Positions 19,839 to 29,749 of a stretch of 64,000 nucleotides of DNA are shown here, piece by piece. The notes beneath the pieces were generated by a model. It was not told the origin of the DNA. It worked only from the letters and a program-made list of their open reading frames with translations, and did not search any database. Numbering within the stretch: position 1 is the stretch's first letter; every line of letters starts with the position of its first letter. The position numbers were made by a program, and so were the translations under genes. Origin of the DNA: Symbiodinium natans (Eukaryota > Sar > Dinophyceae > Suessiales > Symbiodiniaceae); the NCBI GenBank assembly GCA_905221605.1, contig CAJNDS010002849.1, positions 146,963 through 210,962 on the forward strand, in the 5' to 3' direction.

Positions 19839-20559
19839 ACCCTAGAGCCCTAGAGGTGAACACGAAACAGCCGATACTTGTGAACATGCCTATTGACGAC
19901 CTCAATGATGTCTTGCATGCCTGACGCGATTGGATGAAGGCTTCTTGACACATTGTTCCTTGATCTTTGGACCCCCTAGATTTACTTGAACAAAGACGAA
20001 CGCCCTTTGATTCCACGCGGCTTCTTTGATGGACACCTGGATGCCTCGGGTCACGGCTAGAAGATGACATGCACACGCGTGTCGAAACACAACTGCAGCA
20101 TGATTGCAGCAAAAAGTGGCCGTAGGCAGTGGATTGGAGCAATGCGAGCAACAAAGCAACCCTTGGCAAGGCATATGTTGTTCGCCAAACCCGAACTCGC
20201 TGGGATTTGAAGGATCCATCCCACGAAAGAACCGCGCAAGAGGGCAAAGCATAGAGTTTGTGGGCGTAGCGGTACAGAATAGGAGTACTTGCCGATAAAG
20301 ATTCCCAACTTCTGACAGATCCAATGCCAACCTTGGTGCCCCAATGACCCATTGCACACTGCTGGCCATGCTGCTGCGTTGGCGGAACAGCATTCGAGCC
20401 ATGTGAATGATCTTCCTGTGGCCGAGTGCTTGAGGTGCATGATTGAAGTTTCAGACCAGCTGTGGTTTTCTTCAAGCAGTCTTTCTCGCATGCAACTCGC
20501 ACAATACAACGCCAAAGGCAAATAACATCGTGCACGCATCTTATTCTTACACATTCACG

Positions 20560-20640
20560 CTGCCGCTGCCGCTGCCGCTGCCGCTACTGCTGCTGCTACT
20601 GCTACTGCTGCTACTGCTGCTGTCACACCCACTTCTCGCT
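20560..20640 (+). repeat. GCCGCT / CTGCTA microsatellite
   Basis: Triplet repeats giving poly-Leu/Pro or poly-Ala frames. Not a gene. Confidence 0.9.
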
Positions 20641-20667
20641 GCCAGCTGCAAGCGCGAAATCGTGCGG

Positions 20668-21020
20668 TTAAATCAAGCGTAGAAACTGCAAGGCCTCTCC
20701 GAGCCGAAGCCCTGCAGCCCCGCCAAACATCAACGAAAGCAACCCTGGAACTGTCATCGCCCAACATGAACTCCCTTCAGCAAAAGCAAGCACGACAGAT
20801 TTCATACGATACACACAATGGGGGAAGCTACGCCATGGTGCTGCAGCTTTCTGCAACGATGCGCTGGAAAGCGCTCACAGAAGATGCGGCATGCAGATTG
20901 CTGGTGTTTGCACGTCATGTACAGAGTATCTTTCCATACCTCTTGGCCAAGACCATGCCATCAGAAATATTCAAAGAACCGTACTTCAGCATGGCCTGTA
21001 AGCCTGTATCCGATTAGTTG
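20668..21020 (-). CDS. Two short candidate exons of a membrane protein
   Basis: After an AG near 21004 the minus frame reads AMLKYGSLNISDGMVLAKRY. A second segment at about 20680-20780 reads EGSSCWAMTVPGLLSLMFGG followed by AAGLRLGEALQFLRLI, which could be one membrane span. Both fit the run of minus-strand membrane exons from 28 to 19 kb. Identification not possible. Confidence 0.35.
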
Positions 21021-21312
21021 ACACCTGGGAGCCTCAAATCCCACGGTCCTCTTCCCCGCACCCATCGGAGAGCCGGTCAGTTCCATGATGGCCCAGGTGA
21101 AAGCGAATTCTGGGAGGGAGCGTTTGCGTTGAGTTGAGTTGGGCTGCGAGTCCAACACTCTAAAGGGTCAAGACTGGGCACTCAGTTGCTGCACCCTTTA
21201 TGTTTTGACTCTTCATCTGGGCAGGAGGCGGGCTGAGACTAACTTGAACGGGCAAACTGGGGGAGGCGGACTGTTGGCAGATGTTGGCAGTGCACGGGCC
21301 GTACGGGCAGGT

Positions 21313-21729
21313 TCAAGGAGGCCCAGCAAATGCCGAGGCACTGTTGTAGATGATCTTCCAGAGGCACAGTACGACGACAAAGATCAATATGACGAACATC
21401 ATCACATCCAGCAAGACCTCCAAGACGTGGAACTCTTCCAGTGCGAGGCGCGTGTAGGACCTGAGCAGCTGCAGCTTGAGCTTGTTCGGCCTGTTCGTCT
21501 CGGTGCAGTCAAGACGGCTCAAGACTGTCCATACGTGACATAGGCACAGGATGACTAGGATTTGGCATTCAGGTTCAAGGGGCATTAAACAAGGGCACAG
21601 CAACAAATACCCTGAACAACGCGGCAGAAATCTGGCAAGGCACGCATCCAGCACCACCATGCCCAGCTGGACAGCCTGCAAGAGGGTCTCAACCCAGCTC
21701 TCGAAGATGAAGCCCTCAGCACCAGGCAT
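21313..21729 (-). CDS. Membrane-protein exon(s) with one clear transmembrane segment
   Basis: The first part reads GAEGFIFESWVETLLQAVQL then GMVVLDACLARFLPR. The second part reads NRPNKLKLQLLRSYTRLALE, then EFHVLEVLLDVMMFVILIFV, then VVLCLWKIIYN: an amphipathic basic stretch leading into a strong transmembrane helix. The middle (about 21500-21600) is Cys/Leu-rich and may be an intron. The layout of a charged helix entering a hydrophobic helix resembles the start of a voltage-sensor or polycystin-type channel segment, but this is a guess from pattern only. Confidence 0.5.
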   Translation of the reverse strand: MPGAEGFIFESWVETLLQAVQLGMVVLDACLARFLPRCSGYLLLCPCLMPLEPECQILVILCLCHVWTVLSRLDCTETNRPNKLKLQLLRSYTRLALEEFHVLEVLLDVMMFVILIFVVVLCLWKIIYNSASAFAGPP

Positions 21730-22544
21730 CGCTTCGCGGCACTACAGGTGCCTGTGAAAGCTCTTGCGCGAGCGCGCGTACGCAAAAATTGCTCACCAGA
21801 AGCATGCGGGATCGGCTGCTCTCTTCAGATCTCTGCAGAAACACAGCTGCAGTTTCAGCAGCTTCTTATTCGCCTGCGCGAGGTTTCTGCAAAGTGGAGC
21901 TGGCCTCACCTAACCTATCCTAACCTCGACATCGACTCTCCAGTGGCCCGTGGGACCTGGGGGAGGGTGCCTGGGTTGCCCCCATTTGGGATTTGCCCAG
22001 TGGTTCCCCTATTGCTTCCGCCCAGTATCCAAAGCGCAAGCAGCAGCCGCGAAGGCGAAAAGTGCTGAGATGCGACGCTTCCTTGGGCAAGGTTCGAGAG
22101 CTTCTTCGAAACGGTACGGCCGGGGAATTTGGCCCTCATTTATTTTGCAAACGACTTTGCCGTGGTTGTAGGTGGCTCCCCATGCAAGGGCATGAGGAAA
22201 GGCCCTTTTGAAGGCTTCTCGATGCGGCTCCCAAGTTTACACTGCCGCCCTGGTGAGGCAACGAGGCACTGGGCAAAACCGCACAGCTAGAAACGGAACT
22301 TCCCAAGCTTGGCAAGGCGCACCCTCCTCAGAGCCTGCCGGTTGACGGTCCAGAAAGGCGTGTTAAAGTGGATGAACACCCGCAGCGTGAATTGAAAGAC
22401 AAAGATCCTGGGCGCAAGCCATTGGAACAGCGGCAGAAAGTCCATGTTCTAGGCTTGACGCACTGAGGAATGCCATGACCCACAATCGCGAACTGGGATT
22501 TATGGTACTCCTCACAACAAGGCCGCAAGAAGCCCTTTGAGGGT

Positions 22545-22856
22545 TCACGACGACATATTCGCTTTCTTCACGTCTTTAGCAGAAAGCCCAGCTGTTGCGA
22601 AAGCAAGTGTCAGTATCACACCGGAGGTGGTGTCCAAAGTAGCCATGGCGCCAGCTAGAACGAAGAGTGCCGACCCTGCATTCGAAACATGGGCAAGAGA
22701 TACACACTTCGAGAGGACCATCACAGAGTACAGCCAAGCCCTGCCTTCCATGGCAAACCACAGGTAATAGTGCGGCTGAAGCGCGCTGAAGATCAAACCC
22801 AAGCGCTGCCTGGAACCCAGAAACCCACCATCACAAAGGATCACAAAAAACATCAC
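22545..22856 (-). CDS. Membrane-protein exon with two hydrophobic segments
   Basis: The minus frame reads HYYLWFAMEGRAWLYSVMVL, then SKCVSLAHVSNAGSALFVLA, then GAMATLDTTSGVILTLAFAT, and ends AGLSAKDVKKANMSS. Two hydrophobic helices are separated by a short polar turn. A second minus frame over the same bases is Cys-rich (VLCDGPLEVCISCPCFEC) but stops early. I favour the first frame as part of a multi-pass membrane protein. Confidence 0.45.
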   Translation of the reverse strand: MMFFVILCDGGFLGSRQRLGLIFSALQPHYYLWFAMEGRAWLYSVMVLSKCVSLAHVSNAGSALFVLAGAMATLDTTSGVILTLAFATAGLSAKDVKKANMSS

Positions 22857-23206
22857 AAATTAGAAGCCATAGAAGCCAAAAAAGCATTACCAGCTGTGGC
22901 TGTTGTTGTCGGTTGCTTGCTGTTGTTGCTTTCTGTCGCTAGCTGCTAGCTCTACTATCCGACTGCACATGGCGTATACTGCAAAGACGAGCCGTTCAGC
23001 AACTAAACTGCATCCAGCTTCCGAACTTGGATCCTGTTGAGGTCATGTCCTTAGCTCAAGTTCATGGACATGGGAAGTTTCAGCAATCCGCAGCAGTCAC
23101 ATGCCTGTCATTTGCCTGCTGAGCATCGTGATCGGTACACGGCATAGACCTCCAAGATCCTCTGGGTTCTTATCTCACGCAACATGCTGGAACCCGCTGG
23201 ACTTGG

Positions 23207-23231
23207 CACACACACACACACACACACACAA
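23207..23231 (+). repeat. CA microsatellite
   Basis: About twelve CA units. The flanking 22860-23280 stretch holds no frame of merit. Confidence 0.9.
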
Positions 23232-23282
23232 AGACCCCGAATTATCGGACTAGAGACCATTCATGAACCCGGAGACCTGAAC

Positions 23283-23760
23283 CCCTAAAAAAACCCTTAG
23301 CCCTAAACCCTAAAAACCCCTGAACCCTAAACCCTGAAACAAACTGAGCCCTAAACCCTAAAAAAACCCTGAACCCTAAACCCTGAAAACCCATAATCCC
23401 TAAAAAACCCTGAACCCTAAACCCAGCCCTAAACCCAAAAAAACCCTAAACCCTTAAAACCCCTAAGCCCTAAGCCCTGAAAAAACCCTAAACCCTAAAA
23501 CCCTAAACCCTCAAAACCCCTGAACCCTAAACCCTAAAACCTGGCCCTGAACCCTAAACCCTAAACAACCCTAAACCCTAAACCCTAAAAACCCCGCCCT
23601 AAAAGCCCGAAGCCCTACAGCCCAAACCCAAAAAACCCTAAACCCTAAAACCCCCTCAACTTCAAAGCCCGAAAACTCTAAACCCTAAAAACCCCCAGGC
23701 CCTGAACCCTAATAAGTCCAAACTGTAAACAAACCTAAACCCTAAATCCTAAAAAGTCCT
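23283..23760 (-). repeat. Degenerate CCCTAAA array 4
   Basis: CCCTAAA and CCCTGAA units separated by extra A and C (CCCTAAAAACCCC). The G-rich strand is on the minus strand, opposite to arrays 1-3. Much more decayed than those. Confidence 0.9.
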
Positions 23761-24430
23761 AACAAACCCATAAACATATGCACGTTTTGCGAGCCGTGTG
23801 TTTGCAAATGGGCGGGGGCTGCGCCCCTCCCCCCCCCCCCACCCCCCCACCCCTGTGCGCTTCGCCTTGGCGCTTCGCCCCTTGCACTTCGCCCCTTGCG
23901 CGCGCTTGCGCGCTGCAGGGTTGGCAGTCTTGGGTCAACTTGGAAAAGCAGAGCAGAAAAGAAGCAGAGAATTTGTTCACTTAATCAGAGGAGAAGGGAA
24001 TGCTCTAAATTCCACCCCCCTCGTTTCTTGCTTTTGTTCTTCTGCTCATTTCGAAAATCAGCAGTTCTTGAAGGCCCCTTGTTCAAGCCCCTTCATGTTC
24101 CCCTTCAAGAACCCTTTGAAGCGGGTTGTCGTGAAGGGGGGCTTCAAGGGGGGGGCTTTCAGGGGAAGCTTCAAGAAGGTTTCAGGGGGTGGAATTTAGA
24201 ATAAATCGTTTCTCTCTCTTCTTCAAGAATACAATTGAACCAAAGGGGTGTCACACCTTCAACGCCCTTTAAGCTTCTCTCCATGAAAATAAGCGTATTC
24301 CGGGGGAGGGGGAAAAGCCCTTGAGCTCCCTGATCTCTGGACACTGCAATCTATCATTGCAACCCGACGCATCCCGACGTGAACGTTTTCTCAATAGTCC
24401 AAATATTGAATGAGCACCCTGAGCTGAGCT
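23761..24430. other. Spacer with purine-rich and pyrimidine-rich segments
   Basis: Includes a C-rich tract at 23826-23855 and, at 24070-24190, short self-complementary units such as CCCCTTCAAG and CTTCAAGGGGG that could fold. Similar C/G-rich units recur at 63.4 kb. No gene seen. Confidence 0.4.
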
Positions 24431-24744
24431 GAAAAGTTGGTCACAGTGAGTGACTCAGTGCGGGCCCTGAGTTGGCAAGAGCTCCCATGGTCCTGGCAGT
24501 GCAGGCCATCGCCTTGGGACTCAAGAGGAAACGGACACAGCGTGCTTCAAAGTGCAGAAGCGACCTCGAAAGTTCCCAGTGGTTCCGAGAGGCCATCAAG
24601 GAATAGGAGGCCATGGAGAGACGAAAACAAGCCAAAGGACCAGAGTCCACCTTGGGCTTCTGCTCTTTGAGGCGTCAAGCAAGGCACAAAGAGCGAGGCA
24701 GGGTCTGCATCATCGTTTTTCTTGTGAATGTGTAAGTGTACATT

Positions 24745-24764
24745 GGGGGGGGGGGGGGGGGGGG
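24745..24764 (+). repeat. Poly-G run of 20
   Basis: Uninterrupted run of 20 G between two weak frames. Confidence 0.95.
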
Positions 24765-24859
24765 CTGTTCTTTTGGGGGATACTAGCAATAAAAGAACCT
24801 ACTTCACATCAGAACACCCAGAAGAGCAGCAACGTGAAGCAACGGGAAGCAACAACCTC

Positions 24860-25030
24860 CGCCATTCAGAGCCAGGCCCACAACCTCCTGTACAGAGCAG
24901 AAGGTGGTATAGCTGGTGGCCCAATAGATGCAGTAGGGCAGCGTGACCTGCAGAACCGATGAACGGATTGAAGCCGGCCGAAACTTGTCCACAAGTCTTT
25001 CAGGGTAGATGGGGGTTGTCTCTGGCGACC
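24860..25030 (-). CDS. Candidate membrane-protein exon
   Basis: The minus frame reads ERLVDKFRPASIRSSVLQVT then LPYCIYWATSYTTFCSVQEV, then VGLALNGG. It could be one membrane-associated helix after a basic stretch. A CAG/GT junction inside (after SSVLQ) allows other exon borders. Same strand and spacing as neighbouring membrane exons. Confidence 0.4.
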
Positions 25031-25136
25031 TTACAGAAAACGATTGGGGATCTAAAGACTTGTTCATGACGCTGCAGACCTTGCAGCTACAAATGTATGC
25101 GCAAAGGTCGGGTGCGATGACGATCGTGCAGGTGTA

Positions 25137-25334
25137 TTACATAGCATCGGTTTTGCCATGCACCGGCGGGGGGGTCCGATGTTCCAGTTGAAGGACGCAG
25201 CTGCCACTGTTGCTTGTGACAGCCGCAGAAACTGTCAAGCCTCTGAAATGAGACCTGAAGAACTGGACATTGACCTTACGCATCAGGTTCGAGGCTTCCT
25301 CTGCATAACAAGTCGCCTCCCAGCATTCATCCAC
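25137..25334 (-). CDS. Candidate exon, unknown
   Basis: The minus frame begins MDECWEATCYAEEASNLMRK and continues VNVQFFRSHFRGLTVSAAVT. Moderate coding character, no family. Downstream neighbour of the 25.8 kb membrane exon in transcription order. Confidence 0.3.
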   Translation of the reverse strand: MDECWEATCYAEEASNLMRKVNVQFFRSHFRGLTVSAAVTSNSGSCVLQLEHRTPPPVHGKTDAM

Positions 25335-25799
25335 CGGTCAAAATACAGAGTTCCATCCTAGCTCTACAGAAGACGCTACAAATCGATACATCGTAGCCAT
25401 TCTTCTAAGGTTGTGCATGAATTGGACGGATAAGATTCGACACAAAGTTGCTTCGATATCAACTGGGACGAACCATGGCCAAGCCCCACGCCTCATTCAA
25501 GGCCACGATATGCCGCAGTACATCGTTCACCGCCTCAGAACCGAGAGAAGATTTTACCGAACTTAGAGAGCTTTGGGAAGTCTCCCCCTAAATGCCTACC
25601 CCCCTACCTACCCCTACACCCTATTTCCTACACCCCACCCCCTGACCCCCCTACATCCCCCTACCCCTACCCCCCCCACCTCCCCTGCCCCTAATGTGCT
25701 CCCTACCTCTTACCCCTACCCTCTACCCGGTCTACCTTGCCGGGAATCTGGGTTCCAAAAGCTTGCAGGTGCAGTGTCATCGACATCCCGGAACCGAAG

Positions 25800-25940
25800 A
25801 CATGCACTAAGAGGCCTCAAACGTATCCGGGGTTTGCGCTTGAGGCCCGGCACCGTGGGCTTGTGCATCCGGACCAGGAACAGCAGTCCAACGAGGAAGT
25901 ATCCAAGCAATGCCTGCTCATGTTTCAAGGCCTGAGTTTG
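25800..25940 (-). CDS. Membrane-protein exon with a transmembrane helix
   Basis: The minus frame reads KHEQALLGYFLVGLLFLVRM then HKPTVPGLKRKPRI: a short, well-formed transmembrane helix followed by a basic loop, as expected of a cytoplasm-facing edge. The continuation toward 25720 (Arg/Pro-rich) probably enters an intron and a C-rich spacer (25590-25740). Confidence 0.45.
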
Positions 25941-27170
25941 GAAATTTCTCTTGGGGGGTTTGCTTCCCTCTTCTCAGCTAGAACAATTGCAATGCAGCGG
26001 CAAAGCGCGTCTGTACATTTGACGTTGCGCTGCTAAGCCGAAGAATCACTCCCGGGCACCGAAAGAGTACACCTACGCCATTGCCCCTGGTTACAAACCC
26101 TCCAAACCCTAATCCCTGAAATGGAGCGAAGCGGCTTAGCCGGCACCCATTGCACCCGCACTGAATTGTTCTTGTCAGCTTAGAAACTTACGAACCTGGT
26201 TTCCGGCAAACCAGGAGCACAACGTACGCGTGAAATGCAAAGGGGGGATAACCGCACGCCAACCCGATTTGGCCTGGGCCCAAGAGAATTCTCTCCAATA
26301 AAGGCTTTCCAGTGTATTCCCTTATTGCCCTCCTCTAATCCCCTCCCTACACAGGACCTGAATGCCTGTCAGGCCGGGCAATTACAAGCTATTTCTTTTG
26401 CCTTCCTGGCAGGAAAACCACATGCCATGGAGCCCTCCCAGGCGCACCGAGATCGCAATCGACAGGATGTGCAGCTGAACATTGTCGACACTCTCGGCTT
26501 CAATGAAACAGCTTGTGATCGGGAGCCTCAACTTGGACATTGGCTTTATGAAGCTGGGTGGTCATAGGTCCTTGTTCCGAGAATATTGAATATTGGCAGC
26601 TTGCTTGGGGCCCACCATGGCCCACCTTTCAAAGAGGGAAGAGACCTGCCTGGAATGTGTTTCAACTCAAAGACATCAGATATGAAGCTCAAGCCTTTTG
26701 CCTGTTGCATCCCGACACAAAAGCTGCAGCGACTGCACGCCACAAAGTTACTGTCAAGCAATGCCCAAGACAAACCCTTGTGGACAGTAAACTGGCCGGT
26801 GACTCGCCTGATCATGCAAACCACGGAACAGGAAAGGCGTCATCAGGACGTCCGCGACCGGAACCATGGAGGTCAAAGGTAAGTTCTGAGAAGGCAACTT
26901 TCCCCACTTGGCCCGAGAATCTTTTCCCTTCCCAATGTTGAAGTGCGCATCACAAATTCATCCGAAGCTTAAGCCGTATGATGCTTCATGATGGCAAGAC
27001 GCATGATTCTGGAATCGACTCGGCTGGTCCCAACAAACCTACGGCAGCTGTCAAGCCCTGAAAAATGTCACCCCCAGGAACTCTGAGGCCAGCGTCGAAA
27101 TCCTTGATCACCGTCCGGGAGAGCAGCGCATGGATCTGCAAACTCTGCAATAGCCTTTGTCACTTCCATT
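25941..27170. other. Spacer with ambiguous frames
   Basis: The plus-strand frame at 26558-26941 includes PAWNVFQLKDIRYEAQAFCL and is plausible, but the minus frame on the same bases (MQQAKGLSFISDVFELKHIP) is equally plausible. One CCCTAA tract lies at 26100. Confidence 0.3.
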
Positions 27171-27172
27171 GC

Positions 27173-27310
27173 TCACACATTTCTCTCCAGTTCTCTCCCA
27201 TTGAAGACTCTGCAAAGGGTCAGCCAGGCTGCGTAAGCACCAAAGGCGCCTAAGATCTCCCGAGCTGCAACATTGTCGAACATGGTGCTATACCATGCTT
27301 TTGGTACCAA
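27173..27310 (-). CDS. Candidate exon, hydrophobic helix
   Basis: The minus frame reads KAWYSTMFDNVAAREILGAF then GAYAAWLTLCRVFNGRELER, followed by a GTGTGAGC that can act as a splice donor. The regular composition, hydrophobic centre and donor support a real exon. Probably part of the same membrane gene as 27956-28365. Confidence 0.5.
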   Translation of the reverse strand: MVPKAWYSTMFDNVAAREILGAFGAYAAWLTLCRVFNGRELERNV

Positions 27311-27589
27311 TCTGCAATGCAAATTTCCCACAATGTTTGAACAACAGTGGGCTCCAGCCAAAACCCTCAACCAAATGTATCTTGGAAAATCAGAATGGTG
27401 TGGGTCTAGATGCATCGACATGCAGAATTACATCGCAGGCTTGACACGCAACATGCAACAGTGAACGAACGCATGAGCAACACAATGGTATCCTCTGCAG
27501 GCCCGATTGAGCTTCATGGAGTTGGCACAAAAACCCATGGTCCTTTCCCGTCGTTTTACAGGGCCCTCCAAGGGTGTACAGAGCCCATC

Positions 27590-27590
<1 letters not shown>

Positions 27591-27642
<52 letters not shown>
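27591..27642 (+). repeat. Poly-C run of 52
   Basis: Uninterrupted run of 52 C. The poly-Pro and poly-Gly frames through it (27428-27852) are artefacts. Such a run may also be a sequencing or assembly weak point. Confidence 0.95.
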
Positions 27643-27645
<3 letters not shown>

Positions 27646-27955
27646 ATTCAAAAAGGTAGAAAGTTAGAAACGTCCCTGCAAACCAAGGGAATCTTCGAAA
27701 TCCAAACAATTTTCGATCCTGGGGATGGAGCGTGCTTGAAGAAAATAACTTTATTCCTTCGGCCTCCCCCGCATTTGACTTACTTAACGTGTTTAACTCG
27801 GAGTGGAAATAGACTAAATAGTTCAAACAACATGAACAGACCAAATTTATGAAAAAGCATTTAAAGCTGAACTAGATCCTGGAGGGGGGCCTGGAGGCCA
27901 GCTCCTCTCCCAATACTTTTAAGACGGTGGTCTCACGGAAAATCATGAGGCTCAC

Positions 27956-28076
27956 CTCCGGGCCCGGAGTGGGAGAACCGCAGCCGCCACCCGCACGTGC
28001 TTTGGAGAGACGAGTGAATCCGATCAGAGAGCATCACAAAAGGCCTCGGGCGCTCGGGCATGCACTCAACCAGAAA
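27956..28076 (-). CDS. Well-bounded internal exon, unknown protein
   Basis: A 121 bp exon on the minus strand starts after CATTTCAG and ends GGGCCCGGAG before GTGAGCC, both canonical splice sites. It reads FLVECMPERPRPFVMLSDRI then HSSLQSTCGWRLRFSHSGPG. No domain recognised. This is the best-bounded exon in the 19-28 kb series and supports transcription on the minus strand. Confidence 0.55.
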
Positions 28077-28169
28077 CTGAAATGTGGAGGGGCCTGTCAC
28101 GCATGCGAGCGTCAGAGACGTTGATAGCACCAGGAGGCATCGGGGCAGCCGTGGATCGCGCTGGACATG

Positions 28170-28340
28170 GCCAGAGGGACAGGAAGGTGCCGGAAGCCCG
28201 AGGGCAAGTGCCTAGAAGGCGCCTCTTTGCGAAGAACATTTTCCTGTCCCTTCGGTCAATACCTTCGAGCTGAGCATGGGAACGTACCATTGGATGAGCA
28301 GCAATGCTAAAGGTTGTGCACAGTGAGGAGAGGAACACCC
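28170..28340 (-). CDS. Candidate exon upstream of 27956
   Basis: The minus frame reads HPMVRSHAQLEGIDRRDRKM, then FFAKRRLLGTCPRASG, a charged hydrophilic segment. It lies just 5' of the well-bounded exon and is probably from the same transcript. Confidence 0.4.
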
Positions 28341-28365
28341 GACGAACGTATGGCACGTATGGCAA

Positions 28366-29460
28366 AGAGGAGGAGCGCTTTTATCGGTCCAAGACGGGCG
28401 CAGAGCACTGTAAAAACACCCTGCACGGGTATCGTTGGCTAGCGGCTAGGGTGGCACTAGGGTGGCTCGGCCCGTGCTGGGTGGGCAGTTTTATTGAGGC
28501 TTTCGCTGCCAGGCGAAAATGACGGACCTGACTGCCTGCCTGCCAGAGAGGTGGCCCAAAGTCCGTATTGACAACGCTATGGACCCCTGGTGAAGCCGAC
28601 CTTCTGTGAATTCTGTGACTTAATATCAGAAACAGGCGCCAGCGAACCGCCGATTCGTTGAAACTTTAGGGTAACCAACAGCTACACAAAGACGACCAGT
28701 GCAGGACAGTACAAAGGCTGCGATTGTTCTTCATGGTCTGCCATTGTCCACTGCACTCAAAGGCACCTCCAAGCAGCTGGACTCCTCCGCGGAATCGAGG
28801 GTGGAGCGGGACAACCTTGGGCATCGAAACTTTTGGCTTAAAGGCTTATAGTGACTTACAGGCTCGCCGAGCTGAAGGGCTGAAGCTTTGTGGGGACTCC
28901 ACTTCGCCATTCCCACCTGACACCTGAAAGCCAACAACAGAAATCTTTGTGATGGAGATCAGAACGTTCTGAATCATGCAATGAACACACGTCGCATCCT
29001 ACCGTACGATCACAGTTCAAGCTTGCGGTCGTAGCAGTCCTGCGTGTAGGCCTACTTATCCATTCTGAAACCCATTCAGACTGAGCCCCTCGTTGTCCAG
29101 TGGCCATGCAGCCATGAAGAGCTGCAAAGTAGCCTCTGATGGGTCCGACGAACAGTGTCTTAATTGCTCATCCATTATTTCCGCGGAGTGGGTGAAGGGC
29201 GAAGGTATACTTTCGGCGCCCCTGTTACAGGAAGAGCCGTTGGATCAAGCGGAAAGATGGTCTGGATGCGCGCAATACTCCGTGGTGGAGAGTAGTGGAG
29301 AGTGGAGAGTGTAGACGTCCTTTCAGGCCGATGCAATTTGATCCAACCTCTTGCATATCGTGACTGCCTTGCACTGCTTGCACATCGGCTACTAGTATCT
29401 TGCTGTGGAGAAGAAAAGGTGCAATTACGTGCAAGTTTAAGCACAAGGCATCACATGTCA
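28366..29460. other. Spacer, no supported gene
   Basis: Only short frames on both strands, none with recognisable content. A 17 bp GTGGAGAGTAGTGGAGA-type short repeat lies near 29285. Confidence 0.35.
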
Positions 29461-29504
29461 TCCCGAACTCTTGAATCAAAACAACACCAAGTATCAACCC
29501 TTAC

Positions 29505-29649
29505 TTCGGACCCTTCCAGTGTCGATGTTACTCTCGCCCACATTCCTGCAAACGTTGCTGTCAACTATGCGGACAGAGTGCGATGCCGACACAAACTGCG
29601 AGCTGCTGCAGCACGTTGGGGCAAGCCTGTCTTTGTGTGGGAAGCCTAG
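29505..29649 (+). CDS. Possible RNase-H-like fragment
   Basis: One plus frame reads SSVDVTLAHIPANVAVNYAD then RVRCRHKLRAAAARWGKPVF and stops. The H-I-P-x-N...AD spacing recalls the end of retrotransposon RNase H domains. A second plus frame over the same bases (RTECDADTNCELLQHVGASL) is also protein-like. The match is weak and no reverse transcriptase was found next to it. Confidence 0.2.
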
Positions 29650-29749
29650 GAAAATCACTGCCCCCTCGAACTGTGGACATGACGTGCTCAATTCTCCCAC
29701 GCTACACAAGAGAGACCTACAGACACGACACAACATTTCCCCACGCAAC

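Noticed and set aside
21313..21729. Definite polycystin or voltage-gated channel gene
   Set aside because: Only one helix pattern is suggestive; no pore or selectivity sequence was found, so it is left as an unidentified membrane protein.
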